64,000 bases of DNA. Source: Thermoproteaceae archaeon (lineage in GTDB: Archaea; Thermoproteota; Thermoprotei; Thermoproteales; Thermoproteaceae). The stretch spans positions 62,001-126,000 of the forward strand of contig WANN01000002.1 in the NCBI GenBank assembly GCA_015521775.1. Direction: 5' to 3'. The translations under genes were made by a program, and so were the position numbers. The notes under the pieces are model-generated. The model made no database searches. It worked only from the letters and a program-made list of their open reading frames with translations, and was not told the origin of the DNA. Below are positions 17,221 through 26,627 of the stretch, piece after piece (the first letter of the stretch is position 1; each line of letters begins with the position of its first letter).

Positions 17221-17766
17221 ATGAGGGCGTACGTTGGGAGGAGGGTCGTGGTTGAGGTGGAGCGTCAGTCTCTTCCCAATGGGACATTAATGGACGTGGA
17301 GAGGGTCGTCTTTCCCCGCGTCGTCACTGTGCTCCCCATTGTGGGCGGCACCGTGGTGCTCATAAGGCAGTACCGCCCTGCCCTGGGCAGATACGTGGTG
17401 GAGTTGCCCTCCGGCGTAGTGGAGGACGGCGAGGATGAGGAGGAGGCAGCAGCAAGGGAACTCGAGGAGGAGGCCGGCCTCAGGGCTAGGCACCTCGAAA
17501 AGGTGTTCGAGGGGGTGGTGAGCCCCGGCTACAGCACCGAGGTGGCCTCGATATACGTAGCCGTGGACCCCGAGGAGGCCGAGGCCCGGCCGGAGACACA
17601 CGAGGTGATTGAGCGTCTCCGCGTTCCGCTGGACGAGGCCGTTAGGAGGGCCGCCGAAGGCGGGCTGGAGGACATGCGCGCCTCCCTGGCACTGCTAATA
17701 TACGCGGCCAGGACCGGGCGCCTCCGAGTCACCACCAGCGCCCCATCACCACCTTCCTGTCCGTGA
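17221..17766 (+). CDS. NUDIX hydrolase (ADP-ribose pyrophosphatase-like)
   Basis: NUDIX box G-x5-E-x7-R-E-U-x-E-E-x-G-U is visible from GVVEDGEDEEEAAARELEEE into AGLR. The fold opens with VVTVLPIVGGTVVLIRQYRP, and GYSTEVASIYVAVD is typical of ADP-ribose pyrophosphatases. About 181 aa. Start ATG 17221 (MRAYVGRRVVV). The 3' end overlaps the convergent aldehyde dehydrogenase by 38 bases, giving it a Pro/Ser-rich tail (TTSAPSPPSCP) that is probably unstructured. Confidence 0.88.
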   Translation: MRAYVGRRVVVEVERQSLPNGTLMDVERVVFPRVVTVLPIVGGTVVLIRQYRPALGRYVVELPSGVVEDGEDEEEAAARELEEEAGLRARHLEKVFEGVVSPGYSTEVASIYVAVDPEEAEARPETHEVIERLRVPLDEAVRRAAEGGLEDMRASLALLIYAARTGRLRVTTSAPSPPSCP

Positions 17767-19210
17767 AGAAGTCCACCGCGTCTATCTGGGCGTGCAGTAC
17801 GCCGAAGAAGGACTGCTTGCGCCCGCCGAACGGGAAGAAGGGCAGGGGCTGCGCCACCGACATGTTTATCCCCACGTTGCCCGCGTTGACCCTCCTGGCG
17901 AACTCCCTGGCGTACTTCCCAGACGTGGTGAAGATGGAGGCGGCGTTGCCGTACTTGCCCGAATTGGCGAACTCAAGTGCCTCCTCGAAGGTGTCGAAGC
18001 GGAGTATGGGTATCACGGGCCCGAACACCTCTTCCCGGGCTATCTCCATGTCTGGGGCCACGCCGTCCAGGACTGTGGGGCCAAGGTAGAAGCCGCTGGC
18101 GTACGCGGGGTCGACCCTGTAGTCCCTTCCGTCGAGGAGGGGCTTGGCACCCTCGCCTATCGCCTTCTCGACCATGCCGGCCACCCTTTTCCTCGCGGCG
18201 TCGCTTACGAGGGGCCCCATCTCGGTCTCCTCGTGGAGCTGGTACCCCACCCTGACCTTCCTGGCCCTATCGACGACAAGGTCGCGGTACTTGGCGTACG
18301 CGTCGCCCACCAGCACCAGGTTGCCTGGGGCCAGGCAGCGCTGGCCCGACAGGTTGAAGAAGCCGCTTATGATGTTCTCGACCACCTTGTCGGCTGGCGC
18401 CGCGTCGGGCATAACGACGACCGGGTTCTTGGCGCCTGCGCCGACCAGGACCCTCTTACCGTGGGCCGCCGCCATCGCGTACACCTGTTGGCCGACCCGA
18501 GTGGACCCGACGAAGGCCACACCCACCACCTCCGGGTGCTTTATGAGGGCCTCCGCGGTGGCCCCATCGCCAGTGACCACGTTGACCACGCCGGGCGGGT
18601 AGCCGGCCCTCTCGAAGAGGCTCGCCACGAAGAGGGGGGCCACCGGATCCAGCTCGGAGGGCTTGAGCACCACCGTGTTGCCCAGCGTCACGGCCAGCGG
18701 GATGAACCAGAAGGGTATCATGACGGGAAAGTTGAAGGGGGTTATTATGGCGAACACGCCGAGGGGCTCCCTCACGGTCTCCATGTCTATCTCGGCGTCG
18801 CCCCCAGCCACGTTCATGACCTTGAGGACTTGGGCCATGAGGCTCGGCGTGCCCAGCGCCATGTCCACGCTGTCCATGGCCCTCCTGAACTCGCCCCTCG
18901 CGTCGGTCAACGTCTTGCCGACGTTCTGGGAGAGCATCCTCACGATCTCGTCGCGGTGCTCCTCCATGAGCGCCTTGAGCCTGGCCAGGTACTGGAGCCT
19001 GTCGTACACGGGCACACGGGACCACTTCTCGAAGGCGCGTGCAGCGGCCCCCACAGCCACGTCCACGTCCTTGAGGACCGGCACCTCGCCTATGACCCTA
19101 CCCGTCCCCGGATCGTACGTGGGCAGATACCTATCCGTGTAGACCTCGACGTACCTTCCATCTATGTAGTTGGGGAGCCTACCGTAATTGTCTGAAAAGC
19201 CCCTAACCAT
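17729..19210 (-). CDS. Aldehyde dehydrogenase, methylmalonate-semialdehyde (CoA-acylating) type
   Basis: 493-aa ALDH. The active-site Cys lies in NLSGQRCLAP, as in MmsA-type CoA-acylating semialdehyde dehydrogenases (S-G-Q-R-C-M/L). NFPVMIPFWFIPLAV and PLPFFPFGGRKQSFFG match the family closely. It would convert methylmalonate or malonate semialdehyde to propionyl- or acetyl-CoA with NAD and CoA, in valine or beta-alanine catabolism. Start ATG 19210 (MVRGF), about 25 bases from minus-strand TATA catttaaaag (19230-19239). Divergent from malate synthase. In the aromatic-degradation context it could also act on ring-cleavage aldehydes, but that is speculation. Confidence 0.85.
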   Translation of the reverse strand: MVRGFSDNYGRLPNYIDGRYVEVYTDRYLPTYDPGTGRVIGEVPVLKDVDVAVGAAARAFEKWSRVPVYDRLQYLARLKALMEEHRDEIVRMLSQNVGKTLTDARGEFRRAMDSVDMALGTPSLMAQVLKVMNVAGGDAEIDMETVREPLGVFAIITPFNFPVMIPFWFIPLAVTLGNTVVLKPSELDPVAPLFVASLFERAGYPPGVVNVVTGDGATAEALIKHPEVVGVAFVGSTRVGQQVYAMAAAHGKRVLVGAGAKNPVVVMPDAAPADKVVENIISGFFNLSGQRCLAPGNLVLVGDAYAKYRDLVVDRARKVRVGYQLHEETEMGPLVSDAARKRVAGMVEKAIGEGAKPLLDGRDYRVDPAYASGFYLGPTVLDGVAPDMEIAREEVFGPVIPILRFDTFEEALEFANSGKYGNAASIFTTSGKYAREFARRVNAGNVGINMSVAQPLPFFPFGGRKQSFFGVLHAQIDAVDFFTDRKVVMGRWW

Positions 19211-19306
19211 ATCGACCACCCAACTCGGGCTTTTAAATGATGGTTGGCCATTAATTTGCCAGGGCAAAATTATTGTCATGTGGGCGCTATGGGCGGCGTT
19301 GGGCAA

Positions 19307-19315
19307 CATTTAAAG
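19307..19315 (+). promoter_or_regulatory. TATA box of malate synthase
   Basis: The sequence catttaaag begins 30 bases before ATG 19337. A divergent minus-strand TATA at 19230-19239 serves the aldehyde dehydrogenase, so the two genes share an intergenic control region. Confidence 0.65.
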
Positions 19316-19336
19316 CGTGAGTCTCCACTGACACCA

Positions 19337-21781
19337 ATGCTGGAGATTAACCAGCGGGTCCTACAGGCCTTCCCAGACCTTTTCGGCGAGAAGACTGTGA
19401 ATGGGAGGAAGATCTCAGTGGAGGGCCTCATAGAGGAGCTGGCCCGGGAGTTCGGGCCCGAGGTGGACCGCGTCGTCAGGGCCAGGAGGGAGTGGCTTGA
19501 CAGGGGGGAACCGGTGAGGGTCAAGGCGTCCTTCCCCAGGTGGGACGACAGGTTCGTGGACGCCGACGGCAACGTCCGCACGTTTAGGGAGATTGTCCAG
19601 GGGCTGATCGACAACCTGCTTGGACGGGACTCGCCCCTTAGGTGGGGCCTCAACTGGACCACGCCGGTGCCGGACGACCTGCATCCCCTGAAGAACCCCG
19701 GCCTAGAGATAACCGGGCCCTGGCACCCCATGTCCAGGGCCATACACCAGATAAACGCGGACGTGGCCTCAATGATGGAGGACGAGGAGGACGCGTCGCC
19801 CGCCTGGTACGTGCCCAGGGGCTCCGGGAGGGACGTGGCAGCGGTGTGGGAGGCCAGGCGGGTGGTGCGACGCGTCCTGTCCGGCGACGTTCCGGACCCC
19901 TACAGGGAGGGGGGGAAGGAGTACCGGGTGAGGAAGCCCCGGGACAGGTGGCCCACCCTCATACACAGGGTACCCGGCCTCCACATACTGGACTTCGACG
20001 TGAGGCTGGACGGGAGGCCCGTCCCCGCCATAATAACGTCCATAGTGATATACACGTTGAACAACTACGAGTCGCTGAGGGGGGCCGGCACCAACGTGTA
20101 CTTCTACGTGCCCAAGGTCCAGACCCCGGACGAGGCCCTGGTCATAGAGAGGATCCTGAGGAGGGTCGAGGACAGGCTGGGCCTAGGCAGGGGCGAGCTG
20201 AAGATCGCCATGCTGTACGAGGAGGCGAGGGCAGGCCTCTACCTGCCGGTCATATTCTGGATCTGGCGCGAGAGGCTCGTCAAGTCCAACAACGGCAGGT
20301 GGGACTACCTGGGCTCCATCATCGAGATGTGGAAGGACGAGGCCGTGTACCCCGACCCCCAGAACATCACTATGACGCACCCCATAATGATGGCCTACCA
20401 GAAGTACAACGCCCTCATGTGCCTCATGGCCGGCCTCGACAGGGACGGCGGGCTGAGGGGAGGCCCCGTTGGGGGCATGGCAGCGGTCATGCTATACAGG
20501 CAGGACGACCCGTACCAGCGCCACAGGTACAACGCGAGGGCCCTCAGGGCCATGTGGCTGGACAAGCTTAGGGAGAGGCTCATAGGCCTGGTGTTCGTGG
20601 CCGAGGAGCCCGTCAACAGGGTCACGTTAAGGGAGATCCTCGAGGGGAGGGTCAAGGGCAGGCTCTACGACCTGTTCAGGCAGAGCTGGGTGGCCACGCC
20701 CGAGGAGTCCTACGTGAGGGCCGGCAACGAGCCCCTGAGGGCCAGCCTCGAGGACCTCGAGAGGATGATAAACCGACCGGTCAGACACGTGGTGGTGGAC
20801 GGGGCCCAGATACCGGCCGTGGACAGCGGGCTGACCGAGCAGGAGAGGCGCCTATTCATCGGGCTCGGCCTAATAGATGGGGACGGCAACATAACCCCAT
20901 GGGTGATTAGGCCGGACATGGTGGACACGCCGGAGAAGCTGCTCGGCAACCCGGAGCTCTGGGGCGGCAGGGACCTGTGGACCGCCCTCTTCGAGCCGCC
21001 GAAGGGGGACATAACGGCCGAGCACATACAGCACGCGTTCTACATGGCGGCAAACTACGGGTTCCAGCTCCTCAACGGGAACCTGGCCGCCGCCATAGAC
21101 GACTACGAGCTGGGCCAACGCTTCATGAACGACCTGGCCACGTACCGCATATTCTCCACGTGGCTCTGGACCCTCCTTCGCCACGGGGCCCGCGTCACCA
21201 GGGACGGGGCCTTCAAGGGCCCCGCCAGGACGGGGCTGGGCGTGGTGCCGGCCGAGGACAGGGTGAGGGTGGCCGCGGGGACCCCCTTCACAGAGGAGCT
21301 CTTCGACGCGTTGTGGGACCTCCACATGGAGTGGACCAGCGCCTTCTACGACGACCTCGACCGGATAGCCGCCGAGAGGATCCTAAGCAGGTTCGTGGGC
21401 CCCGTTAGGGACGCGGTCCGCGAGGCCTACAGGGCCGGCCCCTTCAGATACGTGGGGCCAGCAGAGGCCGCCCAGAGGATACTCTCCTCGTTGAGGCGGG
21501 AGGAAGTCGAGAGGGCCGTGCTCGAGAACGCGCCCCGCTTCGACCGCTCCTTCGCCCCAGCCATAATGGACATATTGAGGGCCAAGCTCAAGTCCCCCAT
21601 GTACCTACAACACGGCGGCCGCCTCATAATGGCCCTGGCGCCCCTCCCCGACGAGGCGAGGGACACAGCCCTACAAGCCGTCTTCAGGCCCAGAGAAGAA
21701 GTGGTGAGGCTCGTCGAGTCCGGCCAACTGAGCAGGCAGGTACTCGAAATATACGACTACGTGCACGACGTCAGGGCCTAG
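19337..21781 (+). CDS. aceB: Malate synthase, archaeal type
   Basis: Condenses glyoxylate with acetyl-CoA to malate. At 814 aa it matches the long crenarchaeal malate synthase (Sulfolobus type about 824 aa), not the bacterial A or G forms. Recognisable pieces are NWTTPVPDDLHPLKNPGLEI, GLHILDFDVRLDGRPVPAII, NVYFYVPKVQTPDEALV and LKIAMLYEEARAGLYL, with GRWDYLGSIIEMWKD near the active site. The start at 19337 (MLEINQRVLQAFPDLFG) is set by the TATA box. It links to GlcD (43067) and HbpS/GlcG (29370) for glycolate or glyoxylate use. Isocitrate lyase is not in the window. Confidence 0.9.
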   Translation: MLEINQRVLQAFPDLFGEKTVNGRKISVEGLIEELAREFGPEVDRVVRARREWLDRGEPVRVKASFPRWDDRFVDADGNVRTFREIVQGLIDNLLGRDSPLRWGLNWTTPVPDDLHPLKNPGLEITGPWHPMSRAIHQINADVASMMEDEEDASPAWYVPRGSGRDVAAVWEARRVVRRVLSGDVPDPYREGGKEYRVRKPRDRWPTLIHRVPGLHILDFDVRLDGRPVPAIITSIVIYTLNNYESLRGAGTNVYFYVPKVQTPDEALVIERILRRVEDRLGLGRGELKIAMLYEEARAGLYLPVIFWIWRERLVKSNNGRWDYLGSIIEMWKDEAVYPDPQNITMTHPIMMAYQKYNALMCLMAGLDRDGGLRGGPVGGMAAVMLYRQDDPYQRHRYNARALRAMWLDKLRERLIGLVFVAEEPVNRVTLREILEGRVKGRLYDLFRQSWVATPEESYVRAGNEPLRASLEDLERMINRPVRHVVVDGAQIPAVDSGLTEQERRLFIGLGLIDGDGNITPWVIRPDMVDTPEKLLGNPELWGGRDLWTALFEPPKGDITAEHIQHAFYMAANYGFQLLNGNLAAAIDDYELGQRFMNDLATYRIFSTWLWTLLRHGARVTRDGAFKGPARTGLGVVPAEDRVRVAAGTPFTEELFDALWDLHMEWTSAFYDDLDRIAAERILSRFVGPVRDAVREAYRAGPFRYVGPAEAAQRILSSLRREEVERAVLENAPRFDRSFAPAIMDILRAKLKSPMYLQHGGRLIMALAPLPDEARDTALQAVFRPREEVVRLVESGQLSRQVLEIYDYVHDVRA

Positions 21782-21838
21782 CAGGCGCAACTCGTCCAAG
21801 CCGGCCGAGATCCCTCAGCGACGCGACGTTGACCATTC

Positions 21839-22284
21839 TCAGCACTGCCGGCATAGACTACGCCTGGTGTATCCCGCTACCACGTCGGCAAGCTGTATTC
21901 CCGGGACCTTCCGTGAGTCACGTTCAAGGAGCCTCACGCCTAAGGATATCCCCCTAGGCAATAGCTGGTTGTCTAAGACCACAAGACTCGCGCCTTCCAC
22001 AAGTCCCCGGATCCTGGCCGCCAAGTCGCCTTAGCCCACATAGTGGAAGGCCGTGTATCTGACCTCATGCAATGGCCCTTATCAGCTCCATTACCGCGGT
22101 TGGGTCGCCCCTCCTGGCCACGCCACTTTAACTCGCCGCCTACCCTTAACATCTTCTTTATCCCCTCAACCAAGTGTCGGCCAACCATATAGGACTCGCC
22201 CCGCCTTTCCAGAAACGCTACAGCGCCAAGCGTCACGCAATTGCAGAAAGACTTAACCCCACTTTCGTCGATAAAAATTATCAT
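21839..22284 (-). pseudogene. DUF3800 protein, frameshifted
   Basis: Minus strand. The N-terminus MIIFIDESGVKSFCNCVTLG holds the D-E-S motif of DUF3800 (RNase H-fold-like) proteins and continues to GGELKWRG. After that the reading frame breaks; the C-terminus resumes in another frame with LVVLDNQLLPRGISLGVRLL and GIQLADVVAGYTRR. At least one frameshift and in-frame stops separate the parts, so no full product is possible. DUF3800 genes often travel with mobile or defence regions, which fits the neighbourhood. Confidence 0.7.
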
Positions 22285-22459
22285 AAGACTTATAAGAACC
22301 CTAACCTTATTTAGAATGTGAGGCAGGCGGGCATGTCCCCCCGGAATGGGGAGGGAATCCGCCGCCAATAATAATGCAGACATAGCTGTACTCTCTTTTG
22401 TACCATTTAGCCTTTCGGGGCCAGCTCGTCAGCCTGATGCTCGCCTGTGTCATATTCAT

Positions 22460-22623
22460 TATCAACTATCTCTAATTTTGACTTTGAGGCTCCCAGTGCC
22501 AGGACCCCCATTATTATCCACATGGCTTTCAACTATCTCTTGATTTTGACATTGTATGTGTATCCCCATACATGGGGACATGGATCGTAGTGCATCTTTC
22601 AGCTAATCACAATGTTGACTGTA
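22460..22623. CRISPR. Relic mini-CRISPR array, three degenerate repeats
   Basis: Three similar units start near 22461, 22527 and 22597: tatcaactatctctaatttt, tttcaactatctcttgattt and tttcagctaatcacaatgtt, each followed by a gact/gaca-type end. The spacing of 66-70 bases leaves spacers of about 42 bases, the normal Thermoproteales geometry. The second unit resembles the Pyrobaculum/Thermoproteus-type repeat I recall (tttcaactatct-tttgattt core). The third is strongly mutated. No cas genes are nearby, so this looks like a decayed remnant. Orientation cannot be fixed. Confidence 0.5.
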
Positions 22624-23920
22624 GTGTGCCGTAAGCATTAAATTGGCGGCCCATTACTGTCCCCATCGGGAAGGCGAAAGCGGGTTTAGGCGTCGGCGAT
22701 TGTCCTTATGGTCTCTCACCTGGTACCATTAGGGTGTCCAGTGGTTCGCGTAGCTGTTTCTATATAACACGTATTGCCAGTGCCTTGTCCGGCCTCTGGT
22801 GGTGCCGGACCTTGTCCCTGTAACGCTCGACGTATCGTCCGGCAACACGTGTCCCCACCGGTATCCATGTGACCACGTCGCGGGACATTGCTGGTAGGCA
22901 TGGGGGCGGGCAACACACCCAGCGCGGACGCGGCTTCCACTGTCTCGATGTTAGTATTCGCTGTACACATCACCGTAATGGCGCCCGTGAAGAACCAGCA
23001 TGGTCCCCGCGGTGGGGAGACATGGGCCGTGGGCCTGCCTCAGCGCCATCGGTACATGTGGGCGCGTGTGGCGCGTATAGGCCCCGTCACATCGCCTATG
23101 AGGGAGGCCAGCCCCATGTGCCTGGTAGACGGCCACTAATGGGGGTGTCGCCCCACTGCCGTGCGTACACGGCCGCTGTCCTCCGTACAGGGACGTTGGG
23201 GCGTGACCGTGCAACGCATGGCCAGTTGGATGGAAGGCAATGCGCTATCCGCTACTCGAACTACTGGAGGATTCGTCAAGTGGGGACATCTTAAGGTTGT
23301 CGCGGAACCGATACGGGGGACCCAGCCATTGTGGTGGGTGGGTACAGGTGTGCCTGCACATGCTCAGTATGGCCCGTACGCTGAGACGCGCGTGATTGGG
23401 CCCCGTCGACACCGTGAGGGAGCTTAGCGATAGACAATACCCCTCATACTAGATACAGGTACAGTAGCGGTAGACACCACGCCTATGCTGTGCCATGAAG
23501 ATCGTTGACGTGCTGAAAATGTCGAGACGCTTCCGGGCCGCGCCGTGGGGATGGTGTACGTGGTGTGCATAAACGGCTCGTACTAGAGGCTTGGAGAAGC
23601 TGTTGGATCCATCAAATGTTTCTGCAACATGAGCGGCCATGTCACTACATTGCGGTACTCGTCCTTAACGCTTCGTCAGGGAATTGGCATGGGGGACAAA
23701 TGTGTTGATTGTCGACACGCCGCTGGACCATGGCGTTTCAGGGAGCAAGGCTACAAGGTGCATGTGGATAGGGTCACATTCAGCGAGGCGCTGCACATAG
23801 GGGACGGCCCCCGCAACCGATGGGCCGTAGGAGAGGGCCAGAGATGTGCCCTGTCCGCGGGGCAGCCGTTTCCACCCCTGCGCCGTTGCCAATGGAAGCA
23901 CGCCGGCAAAGTTACGAAAC
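22624..23920. other. Gene-free stretch of about 1.3 kb
   Basis: No open frame here reads like a protein: the short frames on both strands are rich in Cys, His, Arg, Thr and Trp and lack secondary-structure periodicity. A short frame at 23493 (MKIVDVLKMSRRFRAA) ends quickly. Composition and codon phase differ from adjacent genes. It lies between the CRISPR relic and a PaREP gene and is most likely decayed accessory DNA. No tRNA or repeat was seen. Confidence 0.5.
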
Positions 23921-24502
23921 CTATTTGGTGGGCGGGTTATGCCCCTTGTCGGGTGCAGCTCCCAGCTTCTCTTTGACTGACTGTAGGGCTTCCTCCTCTT
24001 CCCGTGTCCACGCGGTCCTGTCCTTAAGCATCTCGACGTAGCGCAGCACCGCCTTGGCCAGGCTCCTCACAGCGTTGGCGGCCTCTCCCCTTGTCCTGTA
24101 CTTGCTCAGGGCCATGTCGGGGTCCGGGCCGTGGTGCTGGTAGTCGTGTAGGCTGAGAGCGGCCATCGTGACGTGTGCTATGTTCCCGTATCCCAGCTCC
24201 TCCAGCATCTGGGAGAGGGTCACCATCCTAGTGATGGGGATCCTCGGCACGGCCTTCTCCTCTAGCCACTTCCTCTCCTCCTCGGTCCTGGCCACTGCCT
24301 TCAACCGTTCTAATTCCAGCCTCAGCAGAGCCGCCAGGACGGCCCTCCACGCCTGGAAAGCCTTCCCCGCCGCGCTCCGGGTCAAGCCACGCCCAAGGAA
24401 GTCCAGGGCCAGCCACACCTCCATGAGGGCCTCGAGAAGCCGGGCAGAGGCATACTCCCCCGACGAGGGCCTGGGAAGGGGGCGCTCAACGAGTTCTTCC
24501 AT
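23921..24502 (-). CDS. PaREP1/PaREP8-family protein
   Basis: 193-aa mostly helical protein. VWLALDFLGRGLTRSAAGKA followed by FQAWRAVLAALL is the core of PaREP1 proteins, and ALSLHDYQHHGPDPDMALSK with YRTRGEAANAVR is the PaREP8-type tail. These families are multicopy in Pyrobaculum and relatives and look HEPN-like; their function is unknown. The ATG at 24502 lies about 22 bases from minus-strand TATA tttatatt. The 3' end borders the gene-free region. Confidence 0.75.
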   Translation of the reverse strand: MEELVERPLPRPSSGEYASARLLEALMEVWLALDFLGRGLTRSAAGKAFQAWRAVLAALLRLELERLKAVARTEEERKWLEEKAVPRIPITRMVTLSQMLEELGYGNIAHVTMAALSLHDYQHHGPDPDMALSKYRTRGEAANAVRSLAKAVLRYVEMLKDRTAWTREEEEALQSVKEKLGAAPDKGHNPPTK

Positions 24503-24598
24503 GTGTCTCTGGGACCAATAATATAAAGGCTCCGCGGAGCGGTCCGAGCAACACAGGCGCGGCCGTGAAAACCGCCGTTGATTCGTGTGGCCTGGCCT

Positions 24599-26206
24599 TC
24601 AGGGGACGCGTCCCCCCTTGAGTTCCTCCAGCTGCAGGGCGAAGTCGTAGGCGTCTATTATGGCCCTTATCGACGCGTCGACCACGTTGCTGGACACGCC
24701 CACGGTCCTCCAGGCCCTGTGCCCGTTCATGAACTCCACTGTGACCCTCACTAGGCTCTCGGTGCTCTTGACGGCTGTCGGGAGCACCACCTTGTAGTCC
24801 CTGAGGTACGTCTCGGCGAGCTGGGGGAACGCCGATGTGAGCGCCTTCCTGAGCGCCACGTCCACCGCGTGCACTGGGCCCACCCCCTCGCCAGCCTCCA
24901 GGAGCTCTCCCCTCCCCTCGACCCAGACCTTCACCACCGCGAAGGCGGTGGGCGTGGGCCCGGTCACCACGCGCCACTCGAGGAGCCTGAACCTCTCCCT
25001 GTGTAGGCCGAGGTGCCTCAGGAGTATCAGGAGGGCGGAGGCGGGTGCCTCGTCGAAGGAGTAGCCTTCCCTCTCCAGGCGCTTGACCTCGTCGAGAGCC
25101 CTCCTCACGGCGCTGCTCCTCTTGTCCAGGGACACGCCGAGCTCCTCCGCCGCCTTGAGGGCCAGGCTGGCCCCCCCGGCCACCTCGGACACCACTATGA
25201 TGCGCCTGTTACCCACGAGGCCTGGATCAACGTGCTCGTAGGCCCGGGGCACCTTCATGACCGCATCGGCGTGGACGCCCCCCTTGTGGGCGAAGGCGAA
25301 GTCCCCCACGTAGGGCTGGTACGGGTTTGGCTGCCTGCCCAGGGCCTCGTACACGAAGCGCGACACCTCCCTCAGCTTGCCGTACTTGACTGGGGGCGGC
25401 TCGTCCCTCAGCACCCTGTATCCCATCTTGAGCTCAAGGGTGGGTACGATAGCGGTGAGGTCCGCGTTCCCCGTCCTCTCCCCCACCCCGTTTATCGTGC
25501 CCTGCACGTGTCTGGCCCCAGCGGCGACGGCCATGAGCGTGTTGGCCACGGCGCACCCAATGTCGTTGTGCATGTGTGCCCCGAGGGGCATGGCGGGGAA
25601 CCTCCTCCTGACCTCCAGCACGATCCTGTACACCTCGTGGGGCGGCGTACCCCCGTTCGTGTCGGCCAGCACAATTGTCCTGGCCCCGGCCCTCCACGCG
25701 GCCTCTATGGAGGCCAGGGCCATCCCCGGGTCCTCCTGGTACCCCTGGAAGAAGTGCTCCGCATCGTACACCACCTCCATGCCGTGCTGCCTCAGGTACT
25801 CCACGCTCTCCGCTATCATGGCAAGGTTCTCCTCCCAGGTGGCGCCCAGGACCTCCCTCACGTGGAGGGTCCAGGACTTGCCGAATATGACGGCCACCGG
25901 TACGTCGGCCTTCACTAGGGAGTCCAGGTTCTCGTCGGCGTGGGGCCTCACGCCCCTCCTCCTCGTGCTCCCGAACACCGCCAGCCGCGCCCTGGACAGG
26001 GAATAGTCCCTCATGGCCCTGAAGAACTCCATGTCCTTGGGGTTGGAGTGGGGCCATCCCCCCTCGATAATGTCGACACCAAGCTCGTCCAGCTTGAGGG
26101 CCAGCGCGACCTTGTCCTTAAGGGTGAAGGACACGTTAGCGCCCTGCGCCCCGTCCCTCAGAGTGGTGTCCAGGACCTCTACCAAATCCCCTGCATGCCC
26201 CACCAA
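24599..26206 (-). CDS. Citramalate synthase-like (CimA/LeuA family)
   Basis: Condenses acetyl-CoA with a 2-oxoacid; the CimA-type branch uses pyruvate to make citramalate for isoleucine synthesis. The N-terminal HMGL-like barrel has LDTTLRDGAQGANVSF and metal ligands in GAHMHNDIGCAVAN (H-x-H). The C-terminal LeuA dimer domain runs from about residue 380. 535 aa matches the long CimA subfamily (about 530) better than LeuA. The start is a TTG at 26206 or GTG at 26203 after minus-strand TATA tttatatatg. It heads away from the Rieske/diiron genes and may be unrelated to them. Confidence 0.8.
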   Translation of the reverse strand: MVGHAGDLVEVLDTTLRDGAQGANVSFTLKDKVALALKLDELGVDIIEGGWPHSNPKDMEFFRAMRDYSLSRARLAVFGSTRRRGVRPHADENLDSLVKADVPVAVIFGKSWTLHVREVLGATWEENLAMIAESVEYLRQHGMEVVYDAEHFFQGYQEDPGMALASIEAAWRAGARTIVLADTNGGTPPHEVYRIVLEVRRRFPAMPLGAHMHNDIGCAVANTLMAVAAGARHVQGTINGVGERTGNADLTAIVPTLELKMGYRVLRDEPPPVKYGKLREVSRFVYEALGRQPNPYQPYVGDFAFAHKGGVHADAVMKVPRAYEHVDPGLVGNRRIIVVSEVAGGASLALKAAEELGVSLDKRSSAVRRALDEVKRLEREGYSFDEAPASALLILLRHLGLHRERFRLLEWRVVTGPTPTAFAVVKVWVEGRGELLEAGEGVGPVHAVDVALRKALTSAFPQLAETYLRDYKVVLPTAVKSTESLVRVTVEFMNGHRAWRTVGVSSNVVDASIRAIIDAYDFALQLEELKGGRVP

Positions 26207-26321
26207 TCCTGGGTCATATATAAATGTATTGGACCGCGAGTCCGTTTGTGTCCTGCGCGTTTGGGCCGCGGCGCCCTCTCTGCATGTTCTACAACGGTTT
26301 ACAAGGTCGCGTACTGTGCTG

Positions 26322-26627
26322 CTACACCTCTATATATACCTCGCCGTCCTGTATGACGGGCCTATATACCCTGATCCTGTACCTGTACCCCTTGAGGTCT
26401 CCCTCGCCGGTCTCCATGTCGTAGACCGTCCCATGCCCCTTACACGTCAGCTTGCCCCCCTCGTACGTGCCTAGGCTGAGGAGCCACCTTCCGTGGGCGC
26501 ATATGCCGTCGGCCACGTACACCCTGTCCCCATCCCTCACTATGACCAGCGCCTTGGTGCCGGCGGTGGCTGGTACCGGGCGTTTGTCTGGCAGGTCCTT
26601 TAGGCTGGCTATCCTGATCCTCACCAT
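26322..26627 (-). CDS. Rieske-type ferredoxin
   Basis: 101 aa with a single Rieske [2Fe-2S] domain: C-x-H in CAHGRW, 16 residues, then C-x2-H in CKGH. Short soluble Rieske ferredoxins carry electrons to oxygenases. ATG 26627 lies one base beyond the stop of the upstream Rieske fusion gene, so the two are co-transcribed. It could be the electron donor of the diiron proteins encoded divergently at 27698 and 28570. Confidence 0.9.
   Translation of the reverse strand: MVRIRIASLKDLPDKRPVPATAGTKALVIVRDGDRVYVADGICAHGRWLLSLGTYEGGKLTCKGHGTVYDMETGEGDLKGYRYRIRVYRPVIQDGEVYIEV

Noticed and set aside
16535-17287. Long minus-strand frame opposite the MaoC gene
   Set aside because: The MaoC frame has a clear family signature and promoter; the antisense frame is Pro/Arg-rich with no motif.
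17792-19195. 467-codon plus-strand frame opposite the aldehyde dehydrogenase
   Set aside because: His/Gly/Val-rich antisense frame of a well-supported dehydrogenase; no homology pattern of its own.
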